Notes: generated from the sequence alone by a model not told the origin. Numbered from the stretch's first letter, positions 43,687 through 54,339 are shown. The stretch is 64,000 bases of DNA from Halomonas citrativorans (GCF_900163645.1 NZ_FUKM01000058.1:1-64000), one strand, 5' to 3'. Numbers and translations: made by a program.

Positions 43687-44847
43687 ATGCGCCCTTTTGC
43701 CCATCGTCTTCTCATTACCGCCTTGCCACTTTCGTTGTTAAGTGCCGCTGTTGCCTACGCCAACGAGGTTGAATTGCCCTCCACCATGGCATGGACAGCC
43801 TACGGCACTAACTCAAGCGGTTACGCTCAAGCCGTGGCCATCGGCAATATGCTGCAAAACAAATACGACTCATCGGTGCGCATTCTGCCGGGAGACAACG
43901 ATGTCTCGCGCATGACTCCGCTAAAGCAAGGGCGTGTTGACCTCTGTGCGTGCGGTATTGCCAGCTACTACGGCGCGGAAGGCGTGATGATGTTTGCCGA
44001 TCGTGACTGGGGCCCTCAGCCACTGCGCGTGATTACCACGTCTACCGCCTCTTTTGGCCTTTCTCTGGCGGTGGCGGGTGATCTGGACGTTGAAACACCC
44101 GCCGACCTGGCGGGCAAACGCATTGCCTATATACGCGGCGATGATGCGCTCAATAAAGGCACTGAAGCGTACTTAGCGTTTGGCGGGCTTACCTGGGATG
44201 ACGTTGAACGAGTTGATTACCCAGGCTACGGCCGCTCGTTTGATGGCATTATCGCCGGTGATGTAGATGCCTCATTTACCACTACCGTCACCCCGCCTGC
44301 CCAGCAGCTTGCCAGCAGCCCGCGCGGTATCAGTTGGCCGGTGCTCGACCCTAACGATGAAGCAGGCTGGGAGCGTATGGCGGCGGTGGCGCCTTATTTT
44401 CGTCCCCATGAAGCTACGTCAGGCGCAGGCGGTATCAGTGCTGACAACCCAGTGCCTAGCGCCAGCTATCCGTATCCTATCGTGGTGGCCAATCAAGATC
44501 TGGATGACAATGTTGCTTATGGTCTGATCAAAGCCATGCAGGAGGATTTTGACGACTACAAGGATAACGCCCCCGGTGCGCTTGGCTATGCCTTGGATCA
44601 GCAGGATCTTCAATGGGTAGTGCCGTTCCACGACGCCGTGGTGGAGTACTACAAAGAGGTCGATGTATGGACCGATGAAATGCAGGCGCACCAGGATAAT
44701 CTGGTTGAGCGCCAGAACGTGCTGTTAGGCGCTTGGGAGAGTTTTATGCAGGATGCGCCCAGTGATGATGAGGCCTTTACTAGCGCATGGATGGAAGCCC
44801 GCGCCAGCGCATTGAGTGATGCCGGTTTCGAACCGATCTTCGAGTAA
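43687..44847 (+). CDS. TAXI-family TRAP solute-binding protein
   Basis: 386 residues. Signal peptide 1-25 (LLITALPLSLLSAAVAYA). The TAXI pattern is seen in YGTNSSGYAQAVAIGNMLQ, LKQGRVDLCACGIASYYGAE, DLAGKRIAYIRGDDALNKG and DASFTTTVTPPAQQL. TAXI proteins feed fused TRAP permeases; known ligands include glutamate and other organic acids. GGAG lies 7 bases before the ATG. It leads an apparent operon through 51540, linking uptake to acyl-CoA metabolism. Confidence 0.92.
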   Translation: MRPFAHRLLITALPLSLLSAAVAYANEVELPSTMAWTAYGTNSSGYAQAVAIGNMLQNKYDSSVRILPGDNDVSRMTPLKQGRVDLCACGIASYYGAEGVMMFADRDWGPQPLRVITTSTASFGLSLAVAGDLDVETPADLAGKRIAYIRGDDALNKGTEAYLAFGGLTWDDVERVDYPGYGRSFDGIIAGDVDASFTTTVTPPAQQLASSPRGISWPVLDPNDEAGWERMAAVAPYFRPHEATSGAGGISADNPVPSASYPYPIVVANQDLDDNVAYGLIKAMQEDFDDYKDNAPGALGYALDQQDLQWVVPFHDAVVEYYKEVDVWTDEMQAHQDNLVERQNVLLGAWESFMQDAPSDDEAFTSAWMEARASALSDAGFEPIFE

Positions 44848-44917
44848 TACGTCAGAAGGCGGCGCTCGCCGCCCTCTGCTGATTGACGGATCTTTCCATA
44901 ACTCAAGATACCTCGCC

Positions 44918-46933
44918 ATGACAACAGATACTGCTCCTGCCAATCATCAGCAGGTTAAAGAAAAGATCAGCCAAATCCGTGAGCTGCCCTCGGCACTGCG
45001 CTGGGTTCCCGCCACCGTGACCGTCATTTTGATGCTGATGACGTTGGATTTCCTTTTCAACCTGGGTTTACTTACCTTTGTCACAGGACTGGAAACGCAA
45101 TTTTATTACGCCGTGGTCGCGCTTCTGCTTCCCTTGGTTTTTCTGCTTTGGCCCATACGTAGCAGCCAGCAGGAGCAGCCTATCCCGTGGTACGACTACC
45201 TGCTAAGTGCCGCAACGCTAATCGTGGGTGGCTACTTTGTTGTTAACGCGGTGCCCATTCTGGAGCGCGGCTGGGCGTTCGACGCTCCGGAACTGGCGAT
45301 CTATGCAAGCTATGCCTACTGGCTATTGATCGTTGAAGCGGCCCGCCGGGCTGGCGGCTTACCCATCGCGATTATTGCGGGGGTGTTCTCACTTTATCCA
45401 CTGGTGGCTGACATTGTCCCCGGGCCAATCCAGGCATTCCCATCCACTCTTGAACAAACCGCCATGTACCACACTATGAGTACCGAGAGCATCATGGGGG
45501 TACCACTACAGGCCTTCGCAGGTCTGGTAATCGGCTTTTTGGTATTTGGCGTTGTGCTGCAAAAAAGTGGTGGCGGCAAGTTTTTCATCAATCTGGCGTT
45601 TTCGCTGCTAGGCCATGTACGTGGCGGCCCGGCCAAAGTATCGATTTTCTCTAGTGGCCTGATGGGCTCCATGAGCGGTAGCGTCATCAGCAATGTACTC
45701 ACTACCGGCGTTTTATCGATTCCTGCCATGCGGCGTATCGGCATGAGCCGCTCTTTTGCTGGTGGCGTTGAAGCCTGTGCCTCTACGGGCGGTGTGTTAA
45801 TGCCCCCAGTAATGGGTGCCACCGCGTTTGTGATGGCGATGTTTCTGGATATTCCCTATTCGGCCGTCGCGCTTGCCGCCGTCATTCCCTCTATCCTTTA
45901 CTTTTTAGGCCTATTTATTCAGATAGACGCCTACGCCGCACGCCATGATATCAAAGGCCTACCTGCCATTGAGCTGCCCTCGCTTAAGCAGACGCTTAAA
46001 GAGGGCTGGTACTTTATTTTCGTTTTCGCTTTGCTCGTCTGGATGCTGCTGGTCATGCAGCGCGAAGCCGTGGCGCCGTTCTACGCCACCGCCCTTCTGC
46101 TAGTGCTCAACCAGTTTTCCCAGCACAACCGCTGGGGCTGGAAGGACGTTACCGAGACGCTGTCATCGGCGGCCAAGCTGTTTGCCGAGCTGATTGCCAT
46201 TCTGGCAGGCGTAGGCATGCTGGTCGGCGCACTTTCGATGACCGGTCTTTCCGGCACCATCGCGAATGATTTCATTAATATCGCCGGGGGCAGCGTGCCC
46301 TTGCTACTGATTATGGGCGCCGTTACCAGCTTTGTGCTCGGCATTGGCATGACCGTCACCGCGGCTTATATCTTCCTGGCGGTAGCTCTGGCCCCGGCCT
46401 TGATTCAGGGCGGCGGCCTGGACCCCATGGCAGTGCACATGTTCATCCTCTACTGGGGCATGCTGAGCTTTATTACACCGCCGGTAGCGCTGGGGGCGTT
46501 TGCTGCCGCCACCGTTGCCGGTGCCCGCCCGATGGAAACGGGCTTACAGGCAATGCGCCTGGGTAGCGTCATTTACTTTATTCCGTTCCTGTTCGTGCTT
46601 AACCCGGCGCTAATTATGCAGGGCACGCCGCTTACGGTCGTGGCCGTGTTTATCCAGGCGGTTATCGGCATCGTTTTGTTTGCCTCAGCAATGCAGGGCT
46701 ATCTGATGGGCGTTGGTCGCCTGGGTTATGGCGCCCTGCAGGAGATCATTATTCGCAGTTTGATTCTTATCGCGGGGCTGTTGCTGGCATTACCCGGGGG
46801 TGGAATGGTGCCGCTGAGCCAATGGGAGCTAATCGGCCTGGCACTTGCCGCACTAGTGCCCGGCATTTTGTTGGCGCGCTTAAGCCAGCGGTATCATCAT
46901 CGCTCTCACGCGCCGACGGCCATAGAGCCGTGA
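44918..46933 (+). CDS. Fused TRAP transporter permease (DctQM type)
   Basis: 671 residues, about 16-18 membrane segments. The N-terminal part corresponds to the small DctQ-like subunit. The rest is the large DctM-like subunit, with SGLMGSMSGSVISNVLTTG, VEACASTGGVLMPPVMGATAF and FILYWGMLSFITPPVALGAFAAA. The layout is the usual partner of TAXI proteins. It starts 70 bp after the TAXI gene; the ribosome-binding site is weak. Sodium-driven uptake is expected from the family. Confidence 0.93.
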   Translation: MTTDTAPANHQQVKEKISQIRELPSALRWVPATVTVILMLMTLDFLFNLGLLTFVTGLETQFYYAVVALLLPLVFLLWPIRSSQQEQPIPWYDYLLSAATLIVGGYFVVNAVPILERGWAFDAPELAIYASYAYWLLIVEAARRAGGLPIAIIAGVFSLYPLVADIVPGPIQAFPSTLEQTAMYHTMSTESIMGVPLQAFAGLVIGFLVFGVVLQKSGGGKFFINLAFSLLGHVRGGPAKVSIFSSGLMGSMSGSVISNVLTTGVLSIPAMRRIGMSRSFAGGVEACASTGGVLMPPVMGATAFVMAMFLDIPYSAVALAAVIPSILYFLGLFIQIDAYAARHDIKGLPAIELPSLKQTLKEGWYFIFVFALLVWMLLVMQREAVAPFYATALLLVLNQFSQHNRWGWKDVTETLSSAAKLFAELIAILAGVGMLVGALSMTGLSGTIANDFINIAGGSVPLLLIMGAVTSFVLGIGMTVTAAYIFLAVALAPALIQGGGLDPMAVHMFILYWGMLSFITPPVALGAFAAATVAGARPMETGLQAMRLGSVIYFIPFLFVLNPALIMQGTPLTVVAVFIQAVIGIVLFASAMQGYLMGVGRLGYGALQEIIIRSLILIAGLLLALPGGGMVPLSQWELIGLALAALVPGILLARLSQRYHHRSHAPTAIEP

Positions 46934-47009
46934 TGCAGCCTACGATACGTCAACTCATGATTTACATTGATACTCACCAATGCCACTAAACCAAGCACGG
47001 GAGCAGGCC

Positions 47010-48425
47010 ATGTCCGTTCATTATCAGCGCCACGGCGATATAGGCGTTATCCAAATTGCCAATCCACCGGTTAACGCCTTGGGTCAAGCTGTGCGCAGTG
47101 GCTTAATCAACGCGCTTGAAGAAGGCATCGCCGACGCAGAGGCTAAAGCGCTGGTGCTGCTAGCAGATGGGCGAACCTTTATTGCCGGGGCGGATATTCG
47201 CGAGTTTGGCAAGCCGCCTCAAGTGCCTCTTTTGCCGGATGTGATTGCTCAACTGGAAGCCTGCCCGAAACCCTTGATTGCGGCGCTACACGGCACAGCG
47301 CTCGGCGGCGGCTTGGAAGTAGCGCTGGGCTGCCACTACCGCACTGCACTGGAAGGCTCCCGCGTAGGGCTACCAGAAGTAAAGCTGGGCCTTCTGCCCG
47401 GCGCCGGAGGCACCCAGCGGCTGCCACGCTTAGTCGGCGTTGAGCGCGCGCTCGAGATGATTACTAGCGGGCGCTTCATTGAGGCTACAGAAGCGCTTGA
47501 GGCGGGTATCATTGATGACATTAGCACCGCCAAGACACCGCTTGAAGCGGGTTTGTCAGCGGCACAAGCGGTATTATGCGGCCAACAAACACCGCGTATT
47601 ACCGGCGCCCTGCCTGCCCCTGAGAGCAACCCGCAAGCGATTACCGATACGCGTGAGCGCCTTACCCGGGAAACGCCTGAACTTTTCTCACCGTTTCGCA
47701 TTGTTGAAGCAATCGAAGCCAGCGTAACGGCCGACTCGCTTCAAGCCGGGCTGCGCCGCGAGCGGGAGCTTTTTGTCGCCTGCATGGACTCACCCCAGCG
47801 TGCGGGGCTTATCCATCTATTTTTCGCCGCGCGCAGCCCGCACATTGTACCTGGGGTCGAAAATGCCAGTGCCTTTAGCCAAGTGGCACTGATCGGCGAG
47901 CACCCACTATTTGAGCGCTTGCAAAAAGCCGCCCAACGGGCCGGTATTCAGTTAACCGGCTCTGCTAATGAAAACACCGAGCTGTGCCTTATTGCGCCGA
48001 AAAGCAATGCGGACCACCCACTTCATATCACTACCATCACCCTTAACGAGATGGGCGCTCAAGGTGACGGCGACACCGCGTTAAGCCTGGTCGTTCCCCA
48101 AAGTGGTGATCTGGTGGAGCTGGTGAATCTAGGTGCTGAGCCGCTTACTCAGCAACGCGCCGCGCTTACACTCAAAGCCCTTCGGGCAAACGTAGTGGCC
48201 AGCCAGAAGCGCAGTCTGCTCAATACGCTCTACGAAGCGACTCAGCAAGCCCCAACCAGCGAAAAAAGCTCAGCGCTTGAACAGGCGAGCACCGACATTG
48301 CACAGCAGGCCTTTTGCTATCGCGAAAGCGATATCGATTTACTCGCGGTAGATGCGTTAGGCTACCCGCGTCACTTAGGTGGACCGCACCACCAGGCTGC
48401 GCTCTCAACGGCTAAGGACGTCTAA
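47010..48425 (+). CDS. Enoyl-CoA hydratase with degenerate dehydrogenase half
   Basis: 471 residues. Residues 1-190 form a complete crotonase domain: [25 protein letters not shown] with E103, and [20 protein letters not shown] with E123, both catalytic. The layout then follows FadB/FadJ/PimF ([21 protein letters not shown] near 250), but the Rossmann NAD site is lost ([13 protein letters not shown] in place of GAGxMGxG) and most of the dehydrogenase domain is missing. Only the terminal [20 protein letters not shown] remains like 3HCDH. Hydratase activity is expected; dehydrogenation is not. GGGAG lies 6 bases before the ATG at 47010. Confidence 0.87.
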   Translation: MSVHYQRHGDIGVIQIANPPVNALGQAVRSGLINALEEGIADAEAKALVLLADGRTFIAGADIREFGKPPQVPLLPDVIAQLEACPKPLIAALHGTALGGGLEVALGCHYRTALEGSRVGLPEVKLGLLPGAGGTQRLPRLVGVERALEMITSGRFIEATEALEAGIIDDISTAKTPLEAGLSAAQAVLCGQQTPRITGALPAPESNPQAITDTRERLTRETPELFSPFRIVEAIEASVTADSLQAGLRRERELFVACMDSPQRAGLIHLFFAARSPHIVPGVENASAFSQVALIGEHPLFERLQKAAQRAGIQLTGSANENTELCLIAPKSNADHPLHITTITLNEMGAQGDGDTALSLVVPQSGDLVELVNLGAEPLTQQRAALTLKALRANVVASQKRSLLNTLYEATQQAPTSEKSSALEQASTDIAQQAFCYRESDIDLLAVDALGYPRHLGGPHHQAALSTAKDV

Positions 48426-48427
48426 TC

Positions 48428-49621
48428 ATGAACCTTACCTTTAGCCATGAAGAGCAGGCATTTCGCGCTCAGGTTCGCCGCTTTCTAGCCGATGCGTTGC
48501 CCGGCGATATTCGTAAGCGCGTGCGTCTGGGGCGCCACCTGCGTGCCGATGATCATCTGCGTTGGCAGAACATTCTTAGCGCGCAGGGTTGGCTAGCCGC
48601 TAATTGGCCAACGGAGCACGGCGGCCCCGGCTGGGGGCCGGTCGAGCGGCATATATTCGATGAGGAGTGCGCCGCGGCTCATGCGCCGACGGTTGTGCCC
48701 TTCGGGGTTAACATGGTGGCCCCGGTTATCATGAAATTCGGCAGTCCTGAGCAGCAACAGCACTATCTGCCACGCATTTTGAACAACCAGGATTGGTGGT
48801 GTCAGGGCTACTCAGAGCCAGGCGCAGGCTCTGACCTGGCGGGCCTGAATACTCGCGCCGTACACGAAGGCGACCACTACATCGTTAACGGCCAGAAGAC
48901 CTGGACCACGCTGGGCCAGCACGCCAACATGCTGTTTTGTCTGGTGCGCACCAACCCGGATGCCAAGAAACAGGCGGGCATCAGCTTTTTACTGATTGAT
49001 ATGCAGAGCCCAGGCATTACGGTGCGCCCGATCATTACCCTCGATGGTGCCCACGAGGTGAATGAAGTGTTTTTAGACAACGTCCGGGTACCGGTTGAAA
49101 ACCGCGTGGGTGAAGAGGGCCAGGGATGGACCTGCGCCAAGTTTCTGCTCACCCATGAACGTACCGGTATTGCCGGGCTGGGTCACGCCAAGCAAGCACT
49201 GCTTCATTTAAAATCGCTGGCCAGCCGTATCGAACATCGCGGCAAGCCTTTGCTGGCGCTACCCAGCTTTCGTTTGCGGGTTGTTAAGGCAGAGCTTGAA
49301 CTCATGGCACTGGAAGTCACCAACCTGCGCGTGATTGCTGCCGCCCGGGATGGCGGCGCACCCGGCGCGGAAAGCTCGCTACTCAAGGTACGCGGCTCGG
49401 AACTTCGCCAGGAGCTAAGCGAGCTGACTCGGCGTGCGCTTGGACCGGCGGCGCTGCCCTTCTTTCCTGATTTTCTTCACGGCGACGCATCGCTGGATGA
49501 CGTCCACGCGCAAAGCGCTTCCGCCAGCGCGCAGTATTTTAATCGCCGCAAGCTATCGATTTATGGCGGCGCCAATGAAATACAAAAAAGTATCGTCGCC
49601 AAAACTATTCTAGAAATGTAA
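48428..49621 (+). CDS. Acyl-CoA dehydrogenase, PimC-like
   Basis: 397 residues. FAD-dependent ACAD with WCQGYSEPGAGSDLAGL, GQKTWTTLGQHANMLFCL, LLTHERTGIAGLGHAK and the C-terminal SIYGGANEIQKSIVAK. Similarity, from memory, is closest to the large subunit of pimeloyl-CoA dehydrogenase. The usual EG of the IYEG motif is replaced by GG, as in that group, which works as a heteromer with the ACAD encoded next. It starts 2 bp after the hydratase stop. Confidence 0.9.
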   Translation: MNLTFSHEEQAFRAQVRRFLADALPGDIRKRVRLGRHLRADDHLRWQNILSAQGWLAANWPTEHGGPGWGPVERHIFDEECAAAHAPTVVPFGVNMVAPVIMKFGSPEQQQHYLPRILNNQDWWCQGYSEPGAGSDLAGLNTRAVHEGDHYIVNGQKTWTTLGQHANMLFCLVRTNPDAKKQAGISFLLIDMQSPGITVRPIITLDGAHEVNEVFLDNVRVPVENRVGEEGQGWTCAKFLLTHERTGIAGLGHAKQALLHLKSLASRIEHRGKPLLALPSFRLRVVKAELELMALEVTNLRVIAAARDGGAPGAESSLLKVRGSELRQELSELTRRALGPAALPFFPDFLHGDASLDDVHAQSASASAQYFNRRKLSIYGGANEIQKSIVAKTILEM

Positions 49622-49631
49622 GGACGTCACC

Positions 49632-50750
49632 ATGGATTTTGCTTTGACCGACGAGCAGCGCATGCTCGAAGAGACGCTCACCCGATTGGTGACTGATCAG
49701 GTTTCCCCCACACAGCGTCGCGCCATGCTGGATGCACCCTATCAAGAGCCTTCCACGCTTTGGCGTACCTTCGCAGAGCTTGGCCTGCTGCATATGCCTT
49801 TCAGCGAAGCAGAGGGCGGTTTAGGCGGCGATGGTACGGATCTCATGATTATCATGCAGGCGCTGGGCCATGGGCTGGTACCGGAAGCCTACCTGGCAGG
49901 TTTGTTGCTGCCAGGCCAGCTACTCGCCTTGACCTCAAACAGCGCTCAGCAAGCCCGCTGGTTGGCCCCACTCCTTGAGGGCAAACATCAATTGGCGCTC
50001 GCCTGGCAAGAGCAAAGCGCTCGGTACGATGCCTTTGCCGTATCTACCCAAGCCATAATGCACAGCGCTCAATGGCAGTTAACTGGCAGAAAAGATGTCG
50101 TGCTGAACCTGGAGGCCGCTGCCGCCTACTTGGTCACCGCTCGGCTGGAGAGCGGTACGTTAGGTCTATTCATCGTGCCTGCGGGCACGCCCGGCCTAGC
50201 TTGGCACCTCTACCGCACCATGGATGATCAGGCCGCCGGCGATCTGACCCTTGATGACGTTACGCTACCGCTTGAAAACTGCCTGAGTGATGATGTCAGT
50301 GAGGCGCTGGCCGACGTGCTTGCTCTGGGCCGCGCGGCGCTATGTGCTGATGCCATTGGGGCGATGGAGGAAGTCTGCGATCAAACCCTGGCCTATTTAA
50401 AGGATCGTAAGCAATTTGGGCTACCGCTCGCGACGTTCCAAGCGCTTCAGCACCGCATGGTCGATATGCACTTACACCTTGAGCAATCCCGCTCCATGGC
50501 GATTTTGGCTTGCACCAGCCTGTCACTGCCCGCTGATGAGCGGGACTATAAAATTGCCGCTGCCAAGGCGTATTGTGGCGAGTCAGCACGCTTTATTGCC
50601 GAGCAGGCGATTCAGCTCCACGGCGGTATGGGTATGACAGAAGAGTGCCATGTGGCTCACTATGCCAAGCACCTGGTCATGTTTGACCACTATCTGGGCG
50701 ATAGCGACTACCATCTTGAGACGGTAAGTGGCCAGCTAAGCGTTGCTTAA
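49632..50750 (+). CDS. Acyl-CoA dehydrogenase, PimD-like
   Basis: 372 residues. N-terminal DFALTDEQRMLEETLTRLV, the LPFSEAEGG-like active-site region (HMPFSEAEGGLGGDG), RKQFGLPLATFQALQHRMVDM, and IQLHGGMGMTEECHVAHY. It resembles the small subunit of pimeloyl-CoA dehydrogenase and probably pairs with the preceding ACAD. AAGGA precedes the ATG, 10 bp after the previous stop. Electrons would go to the ETF encoded at 52558-54248. Confidence 0.9.
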   Translation: MDFALTDEQRMLEETLTRLVTDQVSPTQRRAMLDAPYQEPSTLWRTFAELGLLHMPFSEAEGGLGGDGTDLMIIMQALGHGLVPEAYLAGLLLPGQLLALTSNSAQQARWLAPLLEGKHQLALAWQEQSARYDAFAVSTQAIMHSAQWQLTGRKDVVLNLEAAAAYLVTARLESGTLGLFIVPAGTPGLAWHLYRTMDDQAAGDLTLDDVTLPLENCLSDDVSEALADVLALGRAALCADAIGAMEEVCDQTLAYLKDRKQFGLPLATFQALQHRMVDMHLHLEQSRSMAILACTSLSLPADERDYKIAAAKAYCGESARFIAEQAIQLHGGMGMTEECHVAHYAKHLVMFDHYLGDSDYHLETVSGQLSVA

Positions 50751-50760
50751 GGAGCTTTGC

Positions 50761-51540
50761 ATGGCAGATAACATTAGCCAATTGATTAGCCTCAATGCGG
50801 CTGAAAACGGCATCGTCGAAGTTGCTATCAACCGACCAGACGTTCGCAATGCGCTAAATGAGCCTACCGCTCTAGCACTTAACGAAGCACTCTCAAGCGT
50901 GGCACAGGATGACCGGGTGCGCTGCGTAATTCTTTACGGTGCAGGTAGTGCATTTTGCGCTGGCGCAGACCTTGCCGAGTTTGAAAAAGCAGCCTCCCAG
51001 CCGGCCAGCGAGCGGCTTGAGACGCTCTTTTTACCCGCTTTACGCACATTAATGACGATGGACAAGCCGGTGATTGCGGCAGTCAGTGGTGCCGCAGCAG
51101 GCATTGGTGTTTCCTATGTGCTCGCCAGTGATATGGTGGTCATGGGACGCTCGGCTTACCTTAAGCTCGCCTTTATCAATATTGGCTTGATTCCCGATGG
51201 CGGCGCCTGCTGGCATCTGGTGCGCCAGCTTGGCCATGCCGAGGCCTTTGAAATGGCTGCGCTGGCGACCCCCATTACTGCTGAACGCTGCATGGCGCTT
51301 GGCTTGGCCAATCGCGTTGTGGAAGATGATCAGGTGCTGGTGCAAGCCCGCGCGCTGGCGCAGGCATTGGTAAATCAATCCCCCAAAGCGTTAAGCGCAA
51401 CCAAGCATGCACTGCGAGAAGCAGCGCAACATTCGCTTGGCGATACCATGAAATTAGAAGGGGAACTGCAGGATCAGTGCAAAGCATCCGATGATTTTCA
51501 AGCGCGTGTGGCGGCCTTTCGTCAAAGCCGCCGCAAATGA
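50761..51540 (+). CDS. PaaG-like enoyl-CoA hydratase/isomerase
   Basis: 259 residues, crotonase fold: FCAGADLAEF and AAAGIGVSYVLASDMVVMG. The two hydratase glutamates are absent; D146 in GLIPDGGACW sits where PaaG-type isomerases have their catalytic aspartate. I therefore favour double-bond isomerisation over hydration, compatible with PimE or PaaG roles. AAGGAG lies 6 bases before the ATG at 50761. Its 3' end overlaps the convergent nitronate monooxygenase gene by 19 bp. Confidence 0.88.
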   Translation: MADNISQLISLNAAENGIVEVAINRPDVRNALNEPTALALNEALSSVAQDDRVRCVILYGAGSAFCAGADLAEFEKAASQPASERLETLFLPALRTLMTMDKPVIAAVSGAAAGIGVSYVLASDMVVMGRSAYLKLAFINIGLIPDGGACWHLVRQLGHAEAFEMAALATPITAERCMALGLANRVVEDDQVLVQARALAQALVNQSPKALSATKHALREAAQHSLGDTMKLEGELQDQCKASDDFQARVAAFRQSRRK

Positions 51541-52481
51541 GCCAGCGCCTGCTGATAATCGCTGCGTAGCGTGGCCACTTCTTCGGCAACGCTATTAAGC
51601 GTAGTGATACTGCCCACGCCCTGCCCGGCTCCCCAAATATCACGCCACGCTTTTGATTTACTACTTCCACCTGAACCATAACGCATGGAGGCTTTATCGC
51701 CTTGAGGTAGCGCATCCGGGTCTAATCCTGCTTGCTCAATACTGGCGCGTAGGTAGTTACCGTGAACACCCGTAAATAAGTTGGTATACACAATATCCAC
51801 CGCCGCCGAATCCAGCACCATCTGCTTATAAGCCGACGATGCACTCGCCTCCTGGGTGGCGATAAAGCGCGTGCCCATATATACCAAGTCCACGCCTAGC
51901 GCCTGGGCGGCGGCAATCTGCTTACCTTGAGTGATAGCCCCTGCCAGTACCAATGGGCCATCGTAAAAGCGGCGCACCTCGGCCACAAAAGCAAACGGAT
52001 TGAGCCCGCCAGCATGCCCGCCTGCGCCGTGGCAAACCAAAATAAGACCATCGACGCCGGCATCAATCGCTTTTTTGGCGTGCCGTAGCGTGGTCACGTC
52101 ATGAAACACCAGCCCTCCATAAGCGTGCACCTGCTCTACCACCCGGTTAGGGGCGTGGAGACTGGTAATCACCAGTGGCACCTTGAACTCGACACACAAT
52201 GACACGTCGTGCTCTAAGCGGTCATTCGTGGGATGTACGATCTGATTAACCGCAAAGGGCGCGGAGGGACATTCGGGATGACGCTTATCATAGTCGGCTA
52301 GGGCTTGAGTGATCTGTTCGAGCCATTCCCTGAGCGTTTCAGCGGGCCGGGCGTTTAGGGCCGGAAAAGCCCCGATAATGCCAGCCTGACACTGGGCAAT
52401 AACCAGTTCTGGCCCAGAGACAATAAACATTGGAGAGCCGATCACCGGCAGAGTTAACGAAGCGGTTAAGCGCGTTAGCAT
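51522..52481 (-). CDS. Nitronate monooxygenase (NPD/NMO family)
   Basis: 319 residues. FMN-dependent TIM barrel with IGSPMFIVSGPELVIAQCQAG, VFHDVTTLRHAKKAIDAGVDG (in parts), CHGAGGHAGGLNPFAFV and LVYMGTRFIATQEA. The catalytic His is probably in HGAGGHAGG. The family oxidises alkyl nitronates; members beside acyl-CoA genes have unclear roles, possibly in removal of propionate-3-nitronate. The ATG at 52481 is preferred to a TTG at 52487. The ribosome-binding site is weak. Confidence 0.88.
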   Translation of the reverse strand: MLTRLTASLTLPVIGSPMFIVSGPELVIAQCQAGIIGAFPALNARPAETLREWLEQITQALADYDKRHPECPSAPFAVNQIVHPTNDRLEHDVSLCVEFKVPLVITSLHAPNRVVEQVHAYGGLVFHDVTTLRHAKKAIDAGVDGLILVCHGAGGHAGGLNPFAFVAEVRRFYDGPLVLAGAITQGKQIAAAQALGVDLVYMGTRFIATQEASASSAYKQMVLDSAAVDIVYTNLFTGVHGNYLRASIEQAGLDPDALPQGDKASMRYGSGGSSKSKAWRDIWGAGQGVGSITTLNSVAEEVATLRSDYQQALAHLRRL

Positions 52482-52515
52482 GGGCAACTCGCTGGTTATT
52501 TTTATGAGGCCGTTA

Positions 52516-52549
52516 GCGCAAGAAGGCCCCTAGGGGGGCCTTCTTGCGC
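52516..52549 (-). terminator. 15-bp-stem hairpin after etfA
   Basis: Perfect arms GCGCAAGAAGGCCCC / GGGGCCTTCTTGCGC with a 4-base loop, 9 bp after the etfA stop. No T-tract follows on the minus strand. It may terminate weakly or protect the etf mRNA 3' end. Confidence 0.6.
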
Positions 52550-52557
52550 CTGATGAC

Positions 52558-53484
52558 TTACAGCTTGCTCTCAAGCTCGGGCAAGATCTCGAACAGATCA
52601 CCCACCAGGCCATAGTCGGCCACCTGGAAAATTGGCGCTTCGTCGTCCTTGTTGATCGCGACGATCACCTTGGAGTCCTTCATGCCCGCCAGGTGCTGGA
52701 TGGCGCCGGAGATTCCCACCGCAATGTACAGGTCCGGCGCGACGATTTTGCCGGTTTGACCGACCTGCATATCGTTGGGTACAAAGCCTGCGTCCACCAC
52801 GGCGCGTGAGGCACCTACCGCCGCGCCCAGCTTGTCGGCAATCCCGTTGAGCAGCTTGAAGTTATCGCCGTTGCCCATGCCGCGACCACCGGAGATCACT
52901 ACCTTGGCACCGCCAAGTTCCGGGCGGTCGGACTGCGCCAGTTCTTCTTTTACAAAGCTCGACTGGGTGTTCTCGATCACCACGTCGACGGCTTCCACCG
53001 TGGCGCTACCGCTGTCGCCGACCGCATCAAACGCGGTGGTGCGTACGGTCAGCACTTTGAGGGTGTCGTCGCTTTTCACCGTGGCGATGGCGTTGCCCGC
53101 GTAGATCGAGCGCTTGAAGGTATCGGCGCTTTCCACGGCAATCACGTCAGACAGCTGGCTGACATCTTTCAGGGCTGCCAAGCGCGGCAGGACGTTTTTG
53201 CCTGTGGTGGAGGCGCTGGCCAGTACGTGAGTGTAATCCCCCACCAGTTCGACCAGCAAGGCGCCCATGGGCTCGGCGAGCTGGTGGGCGTAGACGGCGT
53301 TATCCGCCACACGCACTTTGTTGACGCCGTCCAGCTTGGCGGCCGCGTCGGGGGCGGCTTGAACGCCTTCCCCGGCGATCAGCACATCAATATCGCCACC
53401 GATCGCGTGTGCAGCCGCTACGACGTGGGCGGTCGCGCCCGCCAACTGGCCTTCATGGAGATCGGCAAGTACCAGAATGCTCAT
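52558..53484 (-). CDS. etfA: Electron transfer flavoprotein alpha subunit
   Basis: 308 residues. The C-terminal FAD domain is clear: [56 protein letters not shown] and [11 protein letters not shown]. It forms a heterodimer with EtfB and passes electrons from acyl-CoA dehydrogenases to ETF-quinone oxidoreductase. It starts 14 bp after the etfB stop. Confidence 0.96.
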   Translation of the reverse strand: MSILVLADLHEGQLAGATAHVVAAAHAIGGDIDVLIAGEGVQAAPDAAAKLDGVNKVRVADNAVYAHQLAEPMGALLVELVGDYTHVLASASTTGKNVLPRLAALKDVSQLSDVIAVESADTFKRSIYAGNAIATVKSDDTLKVLTVRTTAFDAVGDSGSATVEAVDVVIENTQSSFVKEELAQSDRPELGGAKVVISGGRGMGNGDNFKLLNGIADKLGAAVGASRAVVDAGFVPNDMQVGQTGKIVAPDLYIAVGISGAIQHLAGMKDSKVIVAINKDDEAPIFQVADYGLVGDLFEILPELESKL

Positions 53485-53498
53485 GCGTTCGACTCCTC

Positions 53499-54248
<750 letters not shown>

Positions 54249-54324
54249 ATCACATGCTCTCTTTGATCAGCCCAAGTACGTTGAGTTAGTTGCTTGTTCA
54301 ACGTTTCAAACGCAGATGATTTTA

Positions 54325-54339
54325 TTTTGCATAGCAAAA
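54325..54339. promoter_or_regulatory. TTTTGC-ATA-GCAAAA dyad upstream of etfB
   Basis: A perfect 6+6 inverted repeat about 77 bp upstream of the etfB start. It shares the form TTYTGC-N3-GCRRAA with the sites at 59112 and 59195, suggesting joint control of etfBA and the acyl-CoA genes. Confidence 0.55.
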
